A stretch of DNA of 64,000 nucleotides from PALSA-188 sp963720075 (GTDB lineage Bacteria; Acidobacteriota; Terriglobia; Terriglobales; Acidobacteriaceae): the NCBI GenBank assembly GCA_963720075.1, contig CAVREG010000016.1, positions 124,001-188,000 of the forward strand, written 5' to 3'. Numbering within the stretch: position 1 is the first letter of the stretch; each line of letters begins with the position of its first letter. A program made the translations under genes and the position numbers. The notes under the pieces are model-generated. The model was not told where the DNA came from and ran no database searches. It worked only from the letters and a program-made list of their open reading frames with translations. Positions 45,234-53,676 of this stretch are shown in pieces.

Positions 45234-46184
45234 TCAATCGGCGGCCTGTACTCCGGTCGCGCCACGATTCGGTCCGCTCGTCGTTAATCCGCTCGCAGAG
45301 TCAGGCTTCAGACCTGCATCTTGAGCCGAGATGCGGGCGATTGCGGCCCAGTCGCTATCGCTCATCCCTTGCGCAATTGCGGTCACGAACCGGTCATGGA
45401 CAAGGTTGGCCATCGGCATCGGAACAGCGACCTCTTCCGCGGCAGTAAGCACGAGTTTGTTGTCCTTGAAACCGAGGGGCAACTTAAAGCCCACCGGCTC
45501 GAACTTGTCAGCCGCGATCATAGCGCCGTAATTTCTGTATACGGGTGATGCGAAGAGTGATCCGGTGAGGACCTCCAAAAACTTATGCGGATCAAGCCCG
45601 CTCTTACGAATAAGCGCAAAGGCTTCGCTCAAACTCTCGATCACCGTTGTGATCATAAAATTTCCGGCCAGTTTGAATACGTTGGCTGCGAATGCTTCGT
45701 CGCCCGCGACGAATGTCTTCTGACCTATGGCACTGAATAAGGGTTGGCAACGTTCAATTTGATCCGAAGCACCCCCAGCAACTACGAACAGTTTCGCGGC
45801 GGCAGCGGCATCGGGACGGCCGAACACCGGGGCCGCAACATAGTGCTGCCGCTTTTCGTTATGGCGAACAGCCAGGCGGCGGGACAATGCTACGCTGATC
45901 GTGCTCATGCCGACGTGGACAGCCCCACTGGGAAGCGATTCGAGAATATTGCCCGGTCCGAGGACGACAGCTTCGAGGGCATGATCCTCTGCAAGCATGG
46001 TCATGACCACCTCTGCGTCGGAGGCAGCATCCCCCGGAGTTTCTGCGACTCTCGCGCCCAACGGCAGCAAGTCTTCAGCCCGGCTTTTCGTTCGGTTGTA
46101 AACCGTAAGAGTGTGCCCGGCCTTGATTAAGTTTCGGGCGATGCCCGACCCCATATTTCCCAAACCAACAAATCCTACTTTCAT
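45234..46184 (-). CDS. NAD(P)-dependent beta-hydroxyacid dehydrogenase
   Basis: A 316-residue enzyme of the 3-hydroxyisobutyrate/GLYR1 family. The Rossmann motif VGFVGLGNMGSGIARNL starts at residue 3. The substrate-binding segment is altered (VGMSTISVALSRRL). The catalytic Lys region is clear (FKLAGNFMITT; Lys near residue 171). The substrate could be a small hydroxy-acid or a semialdehyde. It lies 35 bases after the DsbA-like gene on the same strand and closes the redox run. The last ~20 residues are low-complexity and may be untypical. Confidence 0.87.
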   Translation of the reverse strand: MKVGFVGLGNMGSGIARNLIKAGHTLTVYNRTKSRAEDLLPLGARVAETPGDAASDAEVVMTMLAEDHALEAVVLGPGNILESLPSGAVHVGMSTISVALSRRLAVRHNEKRQHYVAAPVFGRPDAAAAAKLFVVAGGASDQIERCQPLFSAIGQKTFVAGDEAFAANVFKLAGNFMITTVIESLSEAFALIRKSGLDPHKFLEVLTGSLFASPVYRNYGAMIAADKFEPVGFKLPLGFKDNKLVLTAAEEVAVPMPMANLVHDRFVTAIAQGMSDSDWAAIARISAQDAGLKPDSASGLTTSGPNRGATGVQAAD

Positions 46185-46219
46185 CTTTTTGTCTCCTCGC
46201 TCCTGGTAGGCGCCGGGAT

Positions 46220-46762
46220 TTACGCCGACCGTTTCAGTTGTAAGAGCCGGGCATCAATGGCGGCCGTGAGGCTTTCGAAATCGTAGGCTCCATCGTGCCG
46301 GACGCCGTTTATGAAAAATGCCGGGGTGCCATTCACTCCGCTGCGCACACCGCCGAGAAAGTCCTGCCGCACCTTGGGCGCGAATTCGTGGCTCGCAAGC
46401 GACTCGCGTACGTCTTCGACGGATAGCCCAATGCCGGCGATCAACTCCAACAAAAGTTTCGTACTCAGGCGCTGTTGGTTCTCGTAGATGCCATCGTGCA
46501 TCTCCCAGAAGTGTCCATTCGCTCCGGCGAATTCGGCAACCTCGGCAGCCGATTCAGCATGTGAATGAATCTCAGCCAGTGGAAAATTCCGAAAAACAAA
46601 TCGAAGGTCAGGCCCATAGTGTTTCTGTAGCCGCTTAATTACGTGATAGGCAACCCCGCAATGCGGGCATTCGTAATCACCGTACTCAACGAGGGCGACT
46701 GCGGCATCTTCATTGCCCTGAATGTGGTCGTTAGTTGCGACAGGAACTCTTAGCGTAGCCAT
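46220..46762 (-). CDS. DsbA-family thioredoxin-fold protein
   Basis: A 180-residue protein with CPHC at the N-terminal end of the first helix (near residue 34-37, YECPHCGVAYHVI), a helical insert and a cis-Pro loop in VNGTPAFFINGVRHD. No signal peptide is visible, so it is probably cytoplasmic, unlike typical DsbA. It lies 15 bases downstream of the peroxiredoxin gene on the same strand, suggesting cotranscription and a joint role in thiol-disulfide balance. Confidence 0.9.
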   Translation of the reverse strand: MATLRVPVATNDHIQGNEDAAVALVEYGDYECPHCGVAYHVIKRLQKHYGPDLRFVFRNFPLAEIHSHAESAAEVAEFAGANGHFWEMHDGIYENQQRLSTKLLLELIAGIGLSVEDVRESLASHEFAPKVRQDFLGGVRSGVNGTPAFFINGVRHDGAYDFESLTAAIDARLLQLKRSA

Positions 46763-46777
46763 TACTTTTCCTCCTGT

Positions 46778-47266
46778 TTAGGCTGATTTTCTCACGCTCG
46801 TAGATTGCAGATCTTCCAGCGCTTGCAATATTCCCTCGGCTCCCGGATTCACCCCAACCGGCGAACAATAGCTCCACGCGATTTTCCCGTCTTTATCAAT
46901 TACGAATAGAGCACGCTCGCAGAAGCCGTCTTTATCACGGTAAGCTCCGTACTTTCTTGCCACATCTCCCTTGGGCTCAAAATCAGCCAGCAGGGGAAAG
47001 TGCAAATGCCGCTCCTTTGCAAATGCCGCGTGGCACCATGCTCCATCCACTGAGATCCCCATCAGTTCGGCATTATGCTTCTCAAATTCCGGCAGAATTT
47101 CGTTGTACACCGCCATCTGATCTCCGCAAACTGGACTCCAATCCGCAGGATAGAACGCCAATATTACCGGCCTGCCGTGCAATTCACGCAGACTGATTTT
47201 CTGATCTGGAGTCACGTTGAGTGTGAAGTCAGGTGCCACCGCTCCGGGAGGGAGGATTCTTGCCAT
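46778..47266 (-). CDS. Peroxiredoxin (AhpC/TSA family)
   Basis: A 162-residue peroxidase from the ATG at 47266, the start that gives MARILPPGAVAPDFTL. An upstream in-frame GTG adds six residues. The peroxidatic Cys lies in DWSPVCGDQMAV (near 49), and further Cys residues at AWCHA and GFCERA could serve as resolving Cys. It would reduce peroxides with a thiol donor, plausibly bacillithiol or a thioredoxin-like partner such as the DsbA-like protein next to it. The ATG lies directly after the stop of a dehydrogenase remnant. Confidence 0.9.
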   Translation of the reverse strand: MARILPPGAVAPDFTLNVTPDQKISLRELHGRPVILAFYPADWSPVCGDQMAVYNEILPEFEKHNAELMGISVDGAWCHAAFAKERHLHFPLLADFEPKGDVARKYGAYRDKDGFCERALFVIDKDGKIAWSYCSPVGVNPGAEGILQALEDLQSTSVRKSA

Positions 47267-47270
47267 TTTT

Positions 47271-47459
47271 TCACCGCTTTCCACTTCGAATTTTTAACGC
47301 GATCCTCTCAAGTATATGACCTTTTCCCAGCCTCTCGGAAGCCTTTGCCGCCTGCGCTGGAGAATAAGTTCCGGCTAAGGGCACCTGCAGCCGAGTCTGG
47401 GCGATCTCCACCGCATAGGCTTCCCGCGTTACCGTCCGATCACCTCGAGCTAACGCACT
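47271..47459 (-). pseudogene. 3' remnant of a zinc-type (MDR) oxidoreductase
   Basis: The minus-strand frame ends with VPLAGTYSPAQAAKASERLG, then KGHILERIALKIRSGKR and a TGA at 47271-47273. This matches the usual end of medium-chain quinone oxidoreductases and alcohol dehydrogenases (FPLAEAAEAHRxLExGHVxGKIVL). No N-terminal or cofactor domain is present. It fills the gap between Ada-AlkA and the peroxiredoxin, so a deletion probably removed the rest. The upstream boundary is approximate. Confidence 0.6.
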
Positions 47460-47470
47460 GCATCCAGCCA

Positions 47471-48955
47471 TCAACAAGCACTGCTTGGACGAAACACGCC
47501 CTGGCTCGCATTTCTCCACAGATACATTGCCGCGTAAGCTCGCCAAGGGCGCCACGCTTCGGCTCGCTGCTCAAGTTCTCGAAAACTGGACAAACTCATG
47601 GCGCGCAAAAGACCCAGATCACTGGACGGGAACGCATCGGGCTCTCCGAGTGCTCTCATCGCCACGTATTGCGCGGTCCACTTCCCAATGCCTGGAATTT
47701 CACACAGACGATTCAGTAGAGCGGCGGAGTTGCCGACGCTCTCGAATATGATCTTGCCGTCGCAAACGGCTCGGGCAAGAGCTCGGATAGTCTCGGCTCG
47801 CGCTCCAGTCAGCCCGATGTCGCCAAGCCTGGCATCAGCGAGAGCTTCCGGCGACGGAAAAAGATGAGTCAGGCCACCGGCTACAAAAATCCGTTTCCCA
47901 AAATTGCTCGCCATCCGTCCGGCCATGGCGGTTGCACCCTTGACGGTGATCTGCTGCCCGAGAATCGCACGAGTCGCCAGTTCGAATCCATTCCAGCAAC
48001 CCGGAACGCGAAGCCCGGGATCAGCCTTAACGCGTTTCCTTAACACCGGGTCGGATTTAAGACTTTGAACAATCGCTGCCCAGTCTGCGTTCAGATCAAA
48101 CATCGCGCGAATGCGCTCAACAATGAAAATAAGTGAGCGGGGATCGCCGAATTCAATGCGCGCAAGAAGAGCGTCACGCCCTTCGTCAAGTGAGACCTCA
48201 AAATGGCCCTCGTGACCGTTCATGGAAATGGTGCGCCGGTAGCTTTCATGTTCAACAATTTCGACGCCAGGCGTCGCCCGCGCAGCCAGAAATGCAAGCA
48301 TAGCCTTCCAGTGATAGGGCGGCCGAAAATGCAGGCGAAAGAGATAATGATTTCTTAGTTGAATACTCGTCTGCGGCGCAATGCGGCGGAGCTGAGTCGG
48401 AGTCCGATGATAGACCTTGCGAATTCCGGCATTGAACCGCCGGACGCAACCGAAGCCGGAAGCCAGCGCAATTTGTCCCATCGGCAGCTTGGTTTCATCA
48501 ATGAGCTTCTTGGCAAAGTGCAGACGGCGCGTGTGAGCCACCGCAATCGGTGTCGCTCCGAGATGCCGAAGGAACAACCGCCGCAGATGCCGCGAGCCAA
48601 CTCCGAGGTGTTCTGCAAGAACCTCTACGCCACCGTCCTCGAGCCCGCTTTCGCCGATGAGCCGCAGAGCTCGCGAAACTGTGTTCGAAGTTCCCAACCA
48701 TGCCGGAGTTCCGGGCGAGCTCTCTGGACGGCAACGCAGACAGGGACGAAATCCCGCTTCGGCTGCCGCCGCGGCGCTCGGATAGTAACGGACATTGCTT
48801 TCTTTGCACGTGCGCGCCGGGCAAATCGAACGACAGTAGATCCTGGTACTAAGAACAGCGATAAAAAACTTGCCGTCAAATCGGGCGTCACGCGACAGTC
48901 TGGCGCGCGAACATACCTGCCAATCCAAATCCATTGCTTTCGCCTGATCGCGCAA
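47471..48955 (-). CDS. Ada-AlkA fusion: methyl-phosphotriester sensor and 3-methyladenine glycosylase
   Basis: A 494-residue DNA repair protein. The N-terminal Ada metal-binding domain has the four Cys (YCRSIC and FRPCLRCRPE, about 41-75). An AraC-type helix-turn-helix follows (about 95-175). The C-terminal AlkA-like HhH-GPD glycosylase (about 190-480) has the GCWNGFELATRAILGQQ and IPGIGKWTAQYVAMRA motifs, with the catalytic Asp in SSDLGLLRA. The protein would sense DNA alkylation, activate transcription and remove alkylated bases. The last ~25 residues overlap the frame of the dehydrogenase remnant. Its neighbour set suggests a stress operon. Confidence 0.92.
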   Translation of the reverse strand: MRDQAKAMDLDWQVCSRARLSRDARFDGKFFIAVLSTRIYCRSICPARTCKESNVRYYPSAAAAAEAGFRPCLRCRPESSPGTPAWLGTSNTVSRALRLIGESGLEDGGVEVLAEHLGVGSRHLRRLFLRHLGATPIAVAHTRRLHFAKKLIDETKLPMGQIALASGFGCVRRFNAGIRKVYHRTPTQLRRIAPQTSIQLRNHYLFRLHFRPPYHWKAMLAFLAARATPGVEIVEHESYRRTISMNGHEGHFEVSLDEGRDALLARIEFGDPRSLIFIVERIRAMFDLNADWAAIVQSLKSDPVLRKRVKADPGLRVPGCWNGFELATRAILGQQITVKGATAMAGRMASNFGKRIFVAGGLTHLFPSPEALADARLGDIGLTGARAETIRALARAVCDGKIIFESVGNSAALLNRLCEIPGIGKWTAQYVAMRALGEPDAFPSSDLGLLRAMSLSSFRELEQRAEAWRPWRAYAAMYLWRNASQGVFRPSSAC

Positions 48956-49254
48956 CGTTGAGCGCCAAAACCGCCACAGCTCCCACTATCGCACCTATGA
49001 TAATCGCCCCTGAAGGGGGTGGTAGACGTTTTCGGACCGCGATCCCAAGTGGCAATTGATTCTGGGCGCGAGGTCCGTAAACGTCCAGCCTTGTGGGATC
49101 AGAGTCCGCAAACGTCCAACTCGCGGGCATCCATTTCGTTATCGTCGGGGAAGCGCTCGTATCGTACGCGAACAAAAGCGCACGCCATTTTCGTGCTAGG
49201 CAGGCACAACTTCCAGCAGGGGCAAATTAGAGTGAGGGGGGCGTCGGCATTTAC

Positions 49255-49536
49255 ATGAAACCTCGTGTTCGCCATTGCGTCGAGTGTCCAAAATGTTGTA
49301 CACGCTACTTGGTCGGGTTCAGTCCATACCCCAATGGGTCTTACCTAATGCCCCTCGTTGCTGGCTCCTCGAGTGAATGGACGCTTTACTGTTCGTGCGG
49401 CAGGCCGCCCATTTCCAGCAGATGGAACTCAACCGAGTTGCGAATATTCGTGGTTTCGGATCAAGCTTACGATCATGGTTACGGTCCACCCGAAGAGATC
49501 GCTCCTGTGGGCGAGAAGTCGCACGATTCGAGTTAA
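49255..49536 (+). CDS. Conserved acidobacterial zinc-ribbon-like protein
   Basis: A 93-residue protein. Cys pairs in HCVECPKCCTRYLVGFSPY (near 8-15) and YCSCGRPP (near 46-49) suggest a metal site. A GYGPPEEI tail follows. The pattern is one I associate with small conserved hypothetical proteins in Terriglobia; the function is unknown. It starts 300 bases from the divergent Ada-AlkA gene. Confidence 0.7.
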   Translation: MKPRVRHCVECPKCCTRYLVGFSPYPNGSYLMPLVAGSSSEWTLYCSCGRPPISSRWNSTELRIFVVSDQAYDHGYGPPEEIAPVGEKSHDSS

Positions 49537-49593
49537 GCGGCCCGCAGCGATGTTGCTCAGCCAGAATCCGGTCCAGAAAGAGAGAAAATTGAT

Positions 49594-50553
49594 ATGAGCC
49601 CGATTGCTCAATGGTTAAAGGTCGGCATTATTTCCGCGGTTGTGATCTTCGCAAAAGCTAGTATGCCAGCTGACCGTGTTTTTGCCGCACAGCCTCCAAC
49701 CTCAGCCTCATGTACCGCACCTGCATACCGGCAGTTTGATTTCTGGGCTGGCGATTGGGACGCGTTCGATATCGGCAGTCCGACCAAAGCCGCGCATGTC
49801 CGGGTTGATCACATACTCGATGGCTGCGTTTTGCGCGAAGACTACCAGGGCACCGATGGACACGAGGGTCAGAGTTTCACGATTTACGACGCTGCCAGAA
49901 ACGTCTGGCATCAAAGTTGGGTAACCAACCGAGGTCAGCTGCTGGAGATCGAAGGAAAATTCGAGGCTGGCGCAATGGTTCTAAGCGGAGAGGATCACGC
50001 AAAAGGCGATCTCGTCCGCGGTACCTGGAAGCCTGTAAATGGAGGCGTCCGTGAGACCGGAGTGACCTCCACCGACGGCGGCAAGACGTGGAAACCCTGG
50101 TTTGATCTCATGTTCCGCCCGACAACGACTGCATTGGATAGCCCAGGGACATCTCCATCCGACGAGAAAAATGTCGTCGCCGCGCTGGACGCCCAGTACC
50201 AGGCGGCCGTCAAAGAGAATGATGCTGAGACGATGGACCACATTCTGGGGGATGATTTTGTTCTAGTGATCGGCTCCGGCAAAACCTATAGCAAAGCCGA
50301 CTTGCTCGCCGAGGCACGCAGCGGGCGATATCAGTATGAACGTCAGGACGATACGGACCGGACTGTTCGAGTCTGGGGAAATATTGCGGTGGTCACAGCC
50401 AAGTTGTCGGGGAAAGGCACAAACCAGGGAAAGCCCTTCGAGTACGAGCTTTGGTTCAGCGACACCTACATGCGGACACCAGTAGGCTGGCGATATGTCT
50501 TCGGCCAAGCCTCGCTGCCTCTATCCCAACACCCTCCAACAACACCTAAGTAG
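49594..50553 (+). CDS. Exported DUF1579-like and DUF4440 (SnoaL-like) two-domain protein
   Basis: A 319-residue protein. The signal peptide is about 1-31 (FAAQ). Domain one (about 45-190) is a DUF1579-like lipocalin-type barrel with a repeated FDFWAGDWDAFD entry, and domain two (about 198-305) is a DUF4440/NTF2-like fold with AVKENDAETMDHILGDDFVLV. The combination may bind or convert a small hydrophobic molecule. No catalytic residues are evident. A hairpin terminator lies just downstream. Confidence 0.8.
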   Translation: MSPIAQWLKVGIISAVVIFAKASMPADRVFAAQPPTSASCTAPAYRQFDFWAGDWDAFDIGSPTKAAHVRVDHILDGCVLREDYQGTDGHEGQSFTIYDAARNVWHQSWVTNRGQLLEIEGKFEAGAMVLSGEDHAKGDLVRGTWKPVNGGVRETGVTSTDGGKTWKPWFDLMFRPTTTALDSPGTSPSDEKNVVAALDAQYQAAVKENDAETMDHILGDDFVLVIGSGKTYSKADLLAEARSGRYQYERQDDTDRTVRVWGNIAVVTAKLSGKGTNQGKPFEYELWFSDTYMRTPVGWRYVFGQASLPLSQHPPTTPK

Positions 50554-50593
50554 CAGCGTGCCCCGCGATCGAAGCCGCGGAACGATTGTGTGG

Positions 50594-50618
50594 GGCGGAC
50601 ACTCCTGTCCGCCGCTTT
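50594..50618 (+). terminator. Hairpin with T-run after the DUF1579/DUF4440 gene
   Basis: A perfect 8-bp stem GGCGGACA-CTCC-TGTCCGCC (50594-50613) followed by GCTTTT. It may be a terminator for the gene ending at 50553 or a member of the dispersed hairpin repeats with GGACA/TGTCC arms. Confidence 0.65.
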
Positions 50619-50709
50619 TCGTGTGAGTGCACGCCTTCAGCCATGCCAAAAAATTAGTAAGAATCACGCGGCGCAGATTGAAATCGCTGACGTCCGATTT
50701 TCCGGCTTC

Positions 50710-51054
50710 TTACGCCGCCCGGCCTTTGGCCGACGTTATTGACTTGTACCCGGACTCGCCCGCTTTTTTCAAGGCTTGCGTTGCCTCTTCGCGAGAAAGC
50801 AACGGCGTCGTTTGCACATTCTTGCAAGCTCCGCCACCGGCGAACGCAATTGAAATGCCGGCTGCGCTCACGTTGTTGGGCATCTCGGTGATCATCACAA
50901 TGTCGTATTCGCCGAAGGCGAACCACGCGCTCTCGATTTTTCCCCCTAACTTTTCAATGGCTGCTCTGACAGTTTCGATGCGGTCTTGAGGCTGGGCAAT
51001 CAGAGATCCCCAAGCGTCGGATGCGTAGGCAATCTGGTGCAGATAATGTGGCAT
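50710..51054 (-). CDS. GYD-domain protein
   Basis: A 114-residue protein of the GYD family (ferredoxin-like fold). FGEYDIVMITEMPN near residue 46 is the signature segment, with the GGGAC region after. Such proteins are widespread and of unknown role. It starts at an ATG and is divergent from the small protein at 51193. Confidence 0.85.
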   Translation of the reverse strand: MPHYLHQIAYASDAWGSLIAQPQDRIETVRAAIEKLGGKIESAWFAFGEYDIVMITEMPNNVSAAGISIAFAGGGACKNVQTTPLLSREEATQALKKAGESGYKSITSAKGRAA

Positions 51055-51192
51055 ATGTCCTCCTTGAAATCGCGGACGCGCGAATCATGCTCCAAGTGTG
51101 AACGCAAGTCAAGCATGGACAAGCGTTGACGGGCATCGCTTCCGGGAATAAACTTTGGTCGTCTTTAGTCCAAGGAAAACCCCGAAAAGGAG

Positions 51193-51534
51193 ATGCTTAT
51201 GCGCTGTTTGCTCAAAGTCACAATTCCGGTAGGGCCCGGCAATGCCGCTATTTCAGATGGCTCCCTTCCCAAGACCATAGAATCAATTCTTGGCGAGCTG
51301 AAACCCGAAGCTGCGTACTTCGCCGAGGACGGTGGCCAGAGAACTGGCTTCATCTTTTTCGATATGAAAGAAAGTTCGCAGATTCCGGCGATAGCGGAAC
51401 CGTGGTTTCTGGCATTCAATGCCAAAGTCGAATTCCGTCCGGCAATGAATCTCGAGGATTTGAAAAAAGCCGGACCTGGTATCGAGCGCGCGGTGAAGGC
51501 ATTTGGCGGGAAGCAACGGGCAACAGCTGCCTGA
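51193..51534 (+). CDS. Conserved small alpha/beta protein of unknown function
   Basis: A 113-residue protein with the segments KVTIPVGPGNAAISDG, ILGELKPEAAYFAED and FIFFDMKESSQIPAIAEPWF, a pattern I know from conserved hypothetical proteins of many soil bacteria. The fold may be dimeric ferredoxin-like. It starts at 51193 with AAGGAG upstream. No function can be assigned. Confidence 0.75.
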   Translation: MLMRCLLKVTIPVGPGNAAISDGSLPKTIESILGELKPEAAYFAEDGGQRTGFIFFDMKESSQIPAIAEPWFLAFNAKVEFRPAMNLEDLKKAGPGIERAVKAFGGKQRATAA

Positions 51535-51617
51535 GTCGTTGCAGCCTGTCGGAGGGAACCTGGCAACCCGCTTTCGACTGGAATAGCGGGCCCGTTCCCA
51601 AACCCATTCCCTAAGGC

Positions 51618-51669
51618 GTGATCCCGAAACTAGGCGCTTTCACCAGCCGAGTGAGGGATCTCGCGTGTA
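51618..51669. repeat. Dispersed repeat, GATCCCGAA...GAGGGATCT type
   Basis: The 52-base unit GTGATCCCGAAAC ... CAGCCGAGTGAGGGATCTCGCG closely resembles the copy at 57919-57970 and partly that at 56783-56831. It lies in the gap between two small genes. I infer one family of dispersed hairpin repeats. Confidence 0.65.
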
Positions 51670-51757
51670 CCCCCCATTCACTCTACGATTCCGCTGGTTA
51701 CGATGCAAAGGTCTGTGCGAATACAGCGTATCCTCCCGCTCCATCTATAATCGCAGC

Positions 51758-52090
51758 ATGATTGATGAAATTGATTTTCGCAAGCATGCGGAAAGCAAAT
51801 TAGAGAGTTTGAAAAATAGCTTGATGAAAGCCGAGGAATCCGCCGAACTCGAGGTCGAAGATCAAGCCGGCGCGCTTCACATTTCTTTCGACGACGGCAG
51901 CAAATTTGTAATTTCGTCGAACTCGCCCGTCCGTCAAATTTGGATATCGGCGCTGGCCACAAGTTTCAAGCTGGACTGGTCCGAAGAGAATCAGGATTTC
52001 GTTCTTAAAAAAAGTGGCGAGTATCTAAAGCCGTTAGTTGCCCGCCTGGTCAATCAGCAACTGGGCGAAGAAGCCGTAAGTCTCGTCTAA
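51758..52090 (+). CDS. cyaY: Frataxin-like iron donor protein CyaY
   Basis: A 110-residue protein from the ATG at 51758. The longer upstream frame adds unrelated residues, and this ATG gives MIDEIDFRKHAESKLESL. The frataxin fold is seen in the acidic first helix, the ADGxLxIxFxDGSKFVI strand and the IWISALATSFKLDW motif. It would supply or regulate iron in Fe-S cluster assembly. The neighbouring YpdA-like gene is convergent. Confidence 0.85.
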   Translation: MIDEIDFRKHAESKLESLKNSLMKAEESAELEVEDQAGALHISFDDGSKFVISSNSPVRQIWISALATSFKLDWSEENQDFVLKKSGEYLKPLVARLVNQQLGEEAVSLV

Positions 52091-52101
52091 CATTTTTCCC
52101 C

Positions 52102-53316
52102 CTACGTATTTTCGTCCGCGTATCCGTCATTCGCGCTGGGCTGCAATTTTTGCCTGAGATGCGTGGCGATCTGCTGTCCGTGAAAGCGTCCATTCTCAAT
52201 AAAAATCTCGTTCGTTCTCGATCCCGCGACAATGACGCCGGCCACATAAATTCCGGGTACATTACTCTCCAAGGTCACCGGATCGCACACCGGGCGACAT
52301 TGCTCCGCCGACAACTCAATCCCCATAGCCCGCAAAAAATCATAATCCGGATGATAGCCAGTCAGTGCAAACACGAAATCATTCTTTAATTCAATTACGC
52401 CGTCAGGCGTGCTGAGCACAGCATAATCGGCGGCAATTTCCTGCACACTGGTATTGAAGTATGCGGTGACTTCGCCGTTCTTGATACGGTTCTCGATGTC
52501 CGGCAGAATCCAATACTTAATATGGTTGTGCAGCTTGGGGCCGCGGTGGACCAGGGTCACTCGCGCTCCATGCCGCCAAAAATCCAGGGTCGAAATCGCC
52601 GCAGAATTTTTCCCTCCGATGACCAGCACATCGGTATCGAAAAAAGGATGCGGCTCGCGATAGTAATGAAATACCTTGGGCAAATCTTCACCCGGAATTC
52701 CCAAATAATTAGGCAAGTCGTAATAGCCTGTCGCGACGATGAGCTTGCGTGCCTGGTAGTCGTAAATCCGTCCAAGGCGGTCGCTGGTCGTCACTTGAAA
52801 TTCTTCGTCGGCCCCCGAAACCGTCTCGACTTTCTGATATTGGCGTATTGGTAAACGATAATGCTCGGCCACTTTTCGGTAATACTCCAACGCCTCCTGA
52901 CGGGTGGGCTTTTGATTCGCAGTGCTGAAGGGAATGTCGCCAATCTCCAGCAGTTCCGGCGTCGTGAAAAACGTCATGTTCGCCGGATAGTTGTAAATGG
53001 AATTGACCACGCATCCTTTATCAATAACAACAACTTTGAACCCGGCTTTTTGCGCCTCGATACCGCAAGCCAGACCGGTGGGGCCAGCCCCGATGACCAG
53101 CACATCCACTTTTGTTTCCGGGCGCGATTCGATCTGCGCGCGAGGAAGCGTATCGGGAATTTCCTTGGCTGCTTCGGAGATTTGTTTATTTGCCAAAGAG
53201 TTTGGTCCTGGACAGGAATTCGGCGAATCCGAAGACAAACCGAATCGCCGAGGCTGACTTGAAGACCAAGATTTTAGCATGCGGGATTGGTGGTTGCGGT
53301 CGGCAAAGCCAAGCAC
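52102..53316 (-). CDS. ypdA: YpdA-family putative bacillithiol disulfide reductase
   Basis: A 404-residue FAD/NAD(P)-dependent protein. The first ~65 residues are low-complexity and a later start is possible. The core has VLVIGAGPTGLACGIEAQKAG (FAD site near 73), FFTTPELLEIGDI, the VLVIGGKNSAAI NAD(P) motif near 232 and a late GIYVAGVIVAG. The pattern is that of YpdA, which reduces bacillithiol disulfide. With bshC in the same window it supports a bacillithiol system. The gene is convergent with cyaY and divergent from higBA. Confidence 0.88.
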   Translation of the reverse strand: MLGFADRNHQSRMLKSWSSSQPRRFGLSSDSPNSCPGPNSLANKQISEAAKEIPDTLPRAQIESRPETKVDVLVIGAGPTGLACGIEAQKAGFKVVVIDKGCVVNSIYNYPANMTFFTTPELLEIGDIPFSTANQKPTRQEALEYYRKVAEHYRLPIRQYQKVETVSGADEEFQVTTSDRLGRIYDYQARKLIVATGYYDLPNYLGIPGEDLPKVFHYYREPHPFFDTDVLVIGGKNSAAISTLDFWRHGARVTLVHRGPKLHNHIKYWILPDIENRIKNGEVTAYFNTSVQEIAADYAVLSTPDGVIELKNDFVFALTGYHPDYDFLRAMGIELSAEQCRPVCDPVTLESNVPGIYVAGVIVAGSRTNEIFIENGRFHGQQIATHLRQKLQPSANDGYADENT

Positions 53317-53331
53317 CCATCGTGGCCAGCT

Positions 53332-53363
53332 TTGACAAGTGACAATTTACACTTTACAGTGTA
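53332..53363 (+). promoter_or_regulatory. Putative higBA promoter and operator (locus 2)
   Basis: TTGACA (53332-53337) and TACAGT (53355-53360) are 17 bp apart. A palindrome TACAC-n6-GTGTA (53348-53363) covers the -10 box, the same half-sites as at locus 1 (7386-7399). The inferred transcription start is within a few bases of the higB ATG at 53370, so the message is nearly leaderless. Confidence 0.6.
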
Positions 53364-53369
53364 TCCTGA

Positions 53370-53648
53370 ATGATCGGGAGCTTTAGGCATCGCGGACTCA
53401 AACGACTTTATGAACGCCGAGACCGCAGGGGGATACGCCCCGACTTGCTCGACACTGTTGAAGACATTCTCGCCCGGCTCGACGAGGCCGAGACACCGCA
53501 AGCCATGAACCTCCCCGGGTATCGCCTGCACCCGCTGAAAGGCGGACTGAAAGGTTTTTGGTCGGTCACGGTGCGCGCGAACTGGCGAATTATCTTCCGT
53601 TTTGAAGGAGAGAATGCCTTTGACGTTGAACTAACCGACTACCACTAG
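53370..53648 (+). CDS. higB: HigB-family toxin (RelE-type mRNA interferase)
   Basis: A 92-residue toxin with the complete fold and family motifs: IGSFRHRGLKRLYE, NLPGYRLHPLKG, the SVTVRANWRIIFRFEG core and final DYH. HigB enzymes cleave translated mRNA. The start is the ATG at 53370 just after the promoter, with no clear ribosome-binding site, as expected for a leaderless message. It is 28 bases upstream of higA. It has the same design as the broken copy at 7100-7377. Confidence 0.95.
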   Translation: MIGSFRHRGLKRLYERRDRRGIRPDLLDTVEDILARLDEAETPQAMNLPGYRLHPLKGGLKGFWSVTVRANWRIIFRFEGENAFDVELTDYH

Positions 53649-53676
53649 GAAGCAACAAGCCAAGGAGCAAATCACC

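Noticed and set aside
48888..49175. Minus-strand 95-codon frame with a hydrophobic stretch upstream of ada-alkA
   Set aside because: It overlaps the Ada-AlkA N-terminus, has no clear start context and the composition is not convincing. Probably chance.
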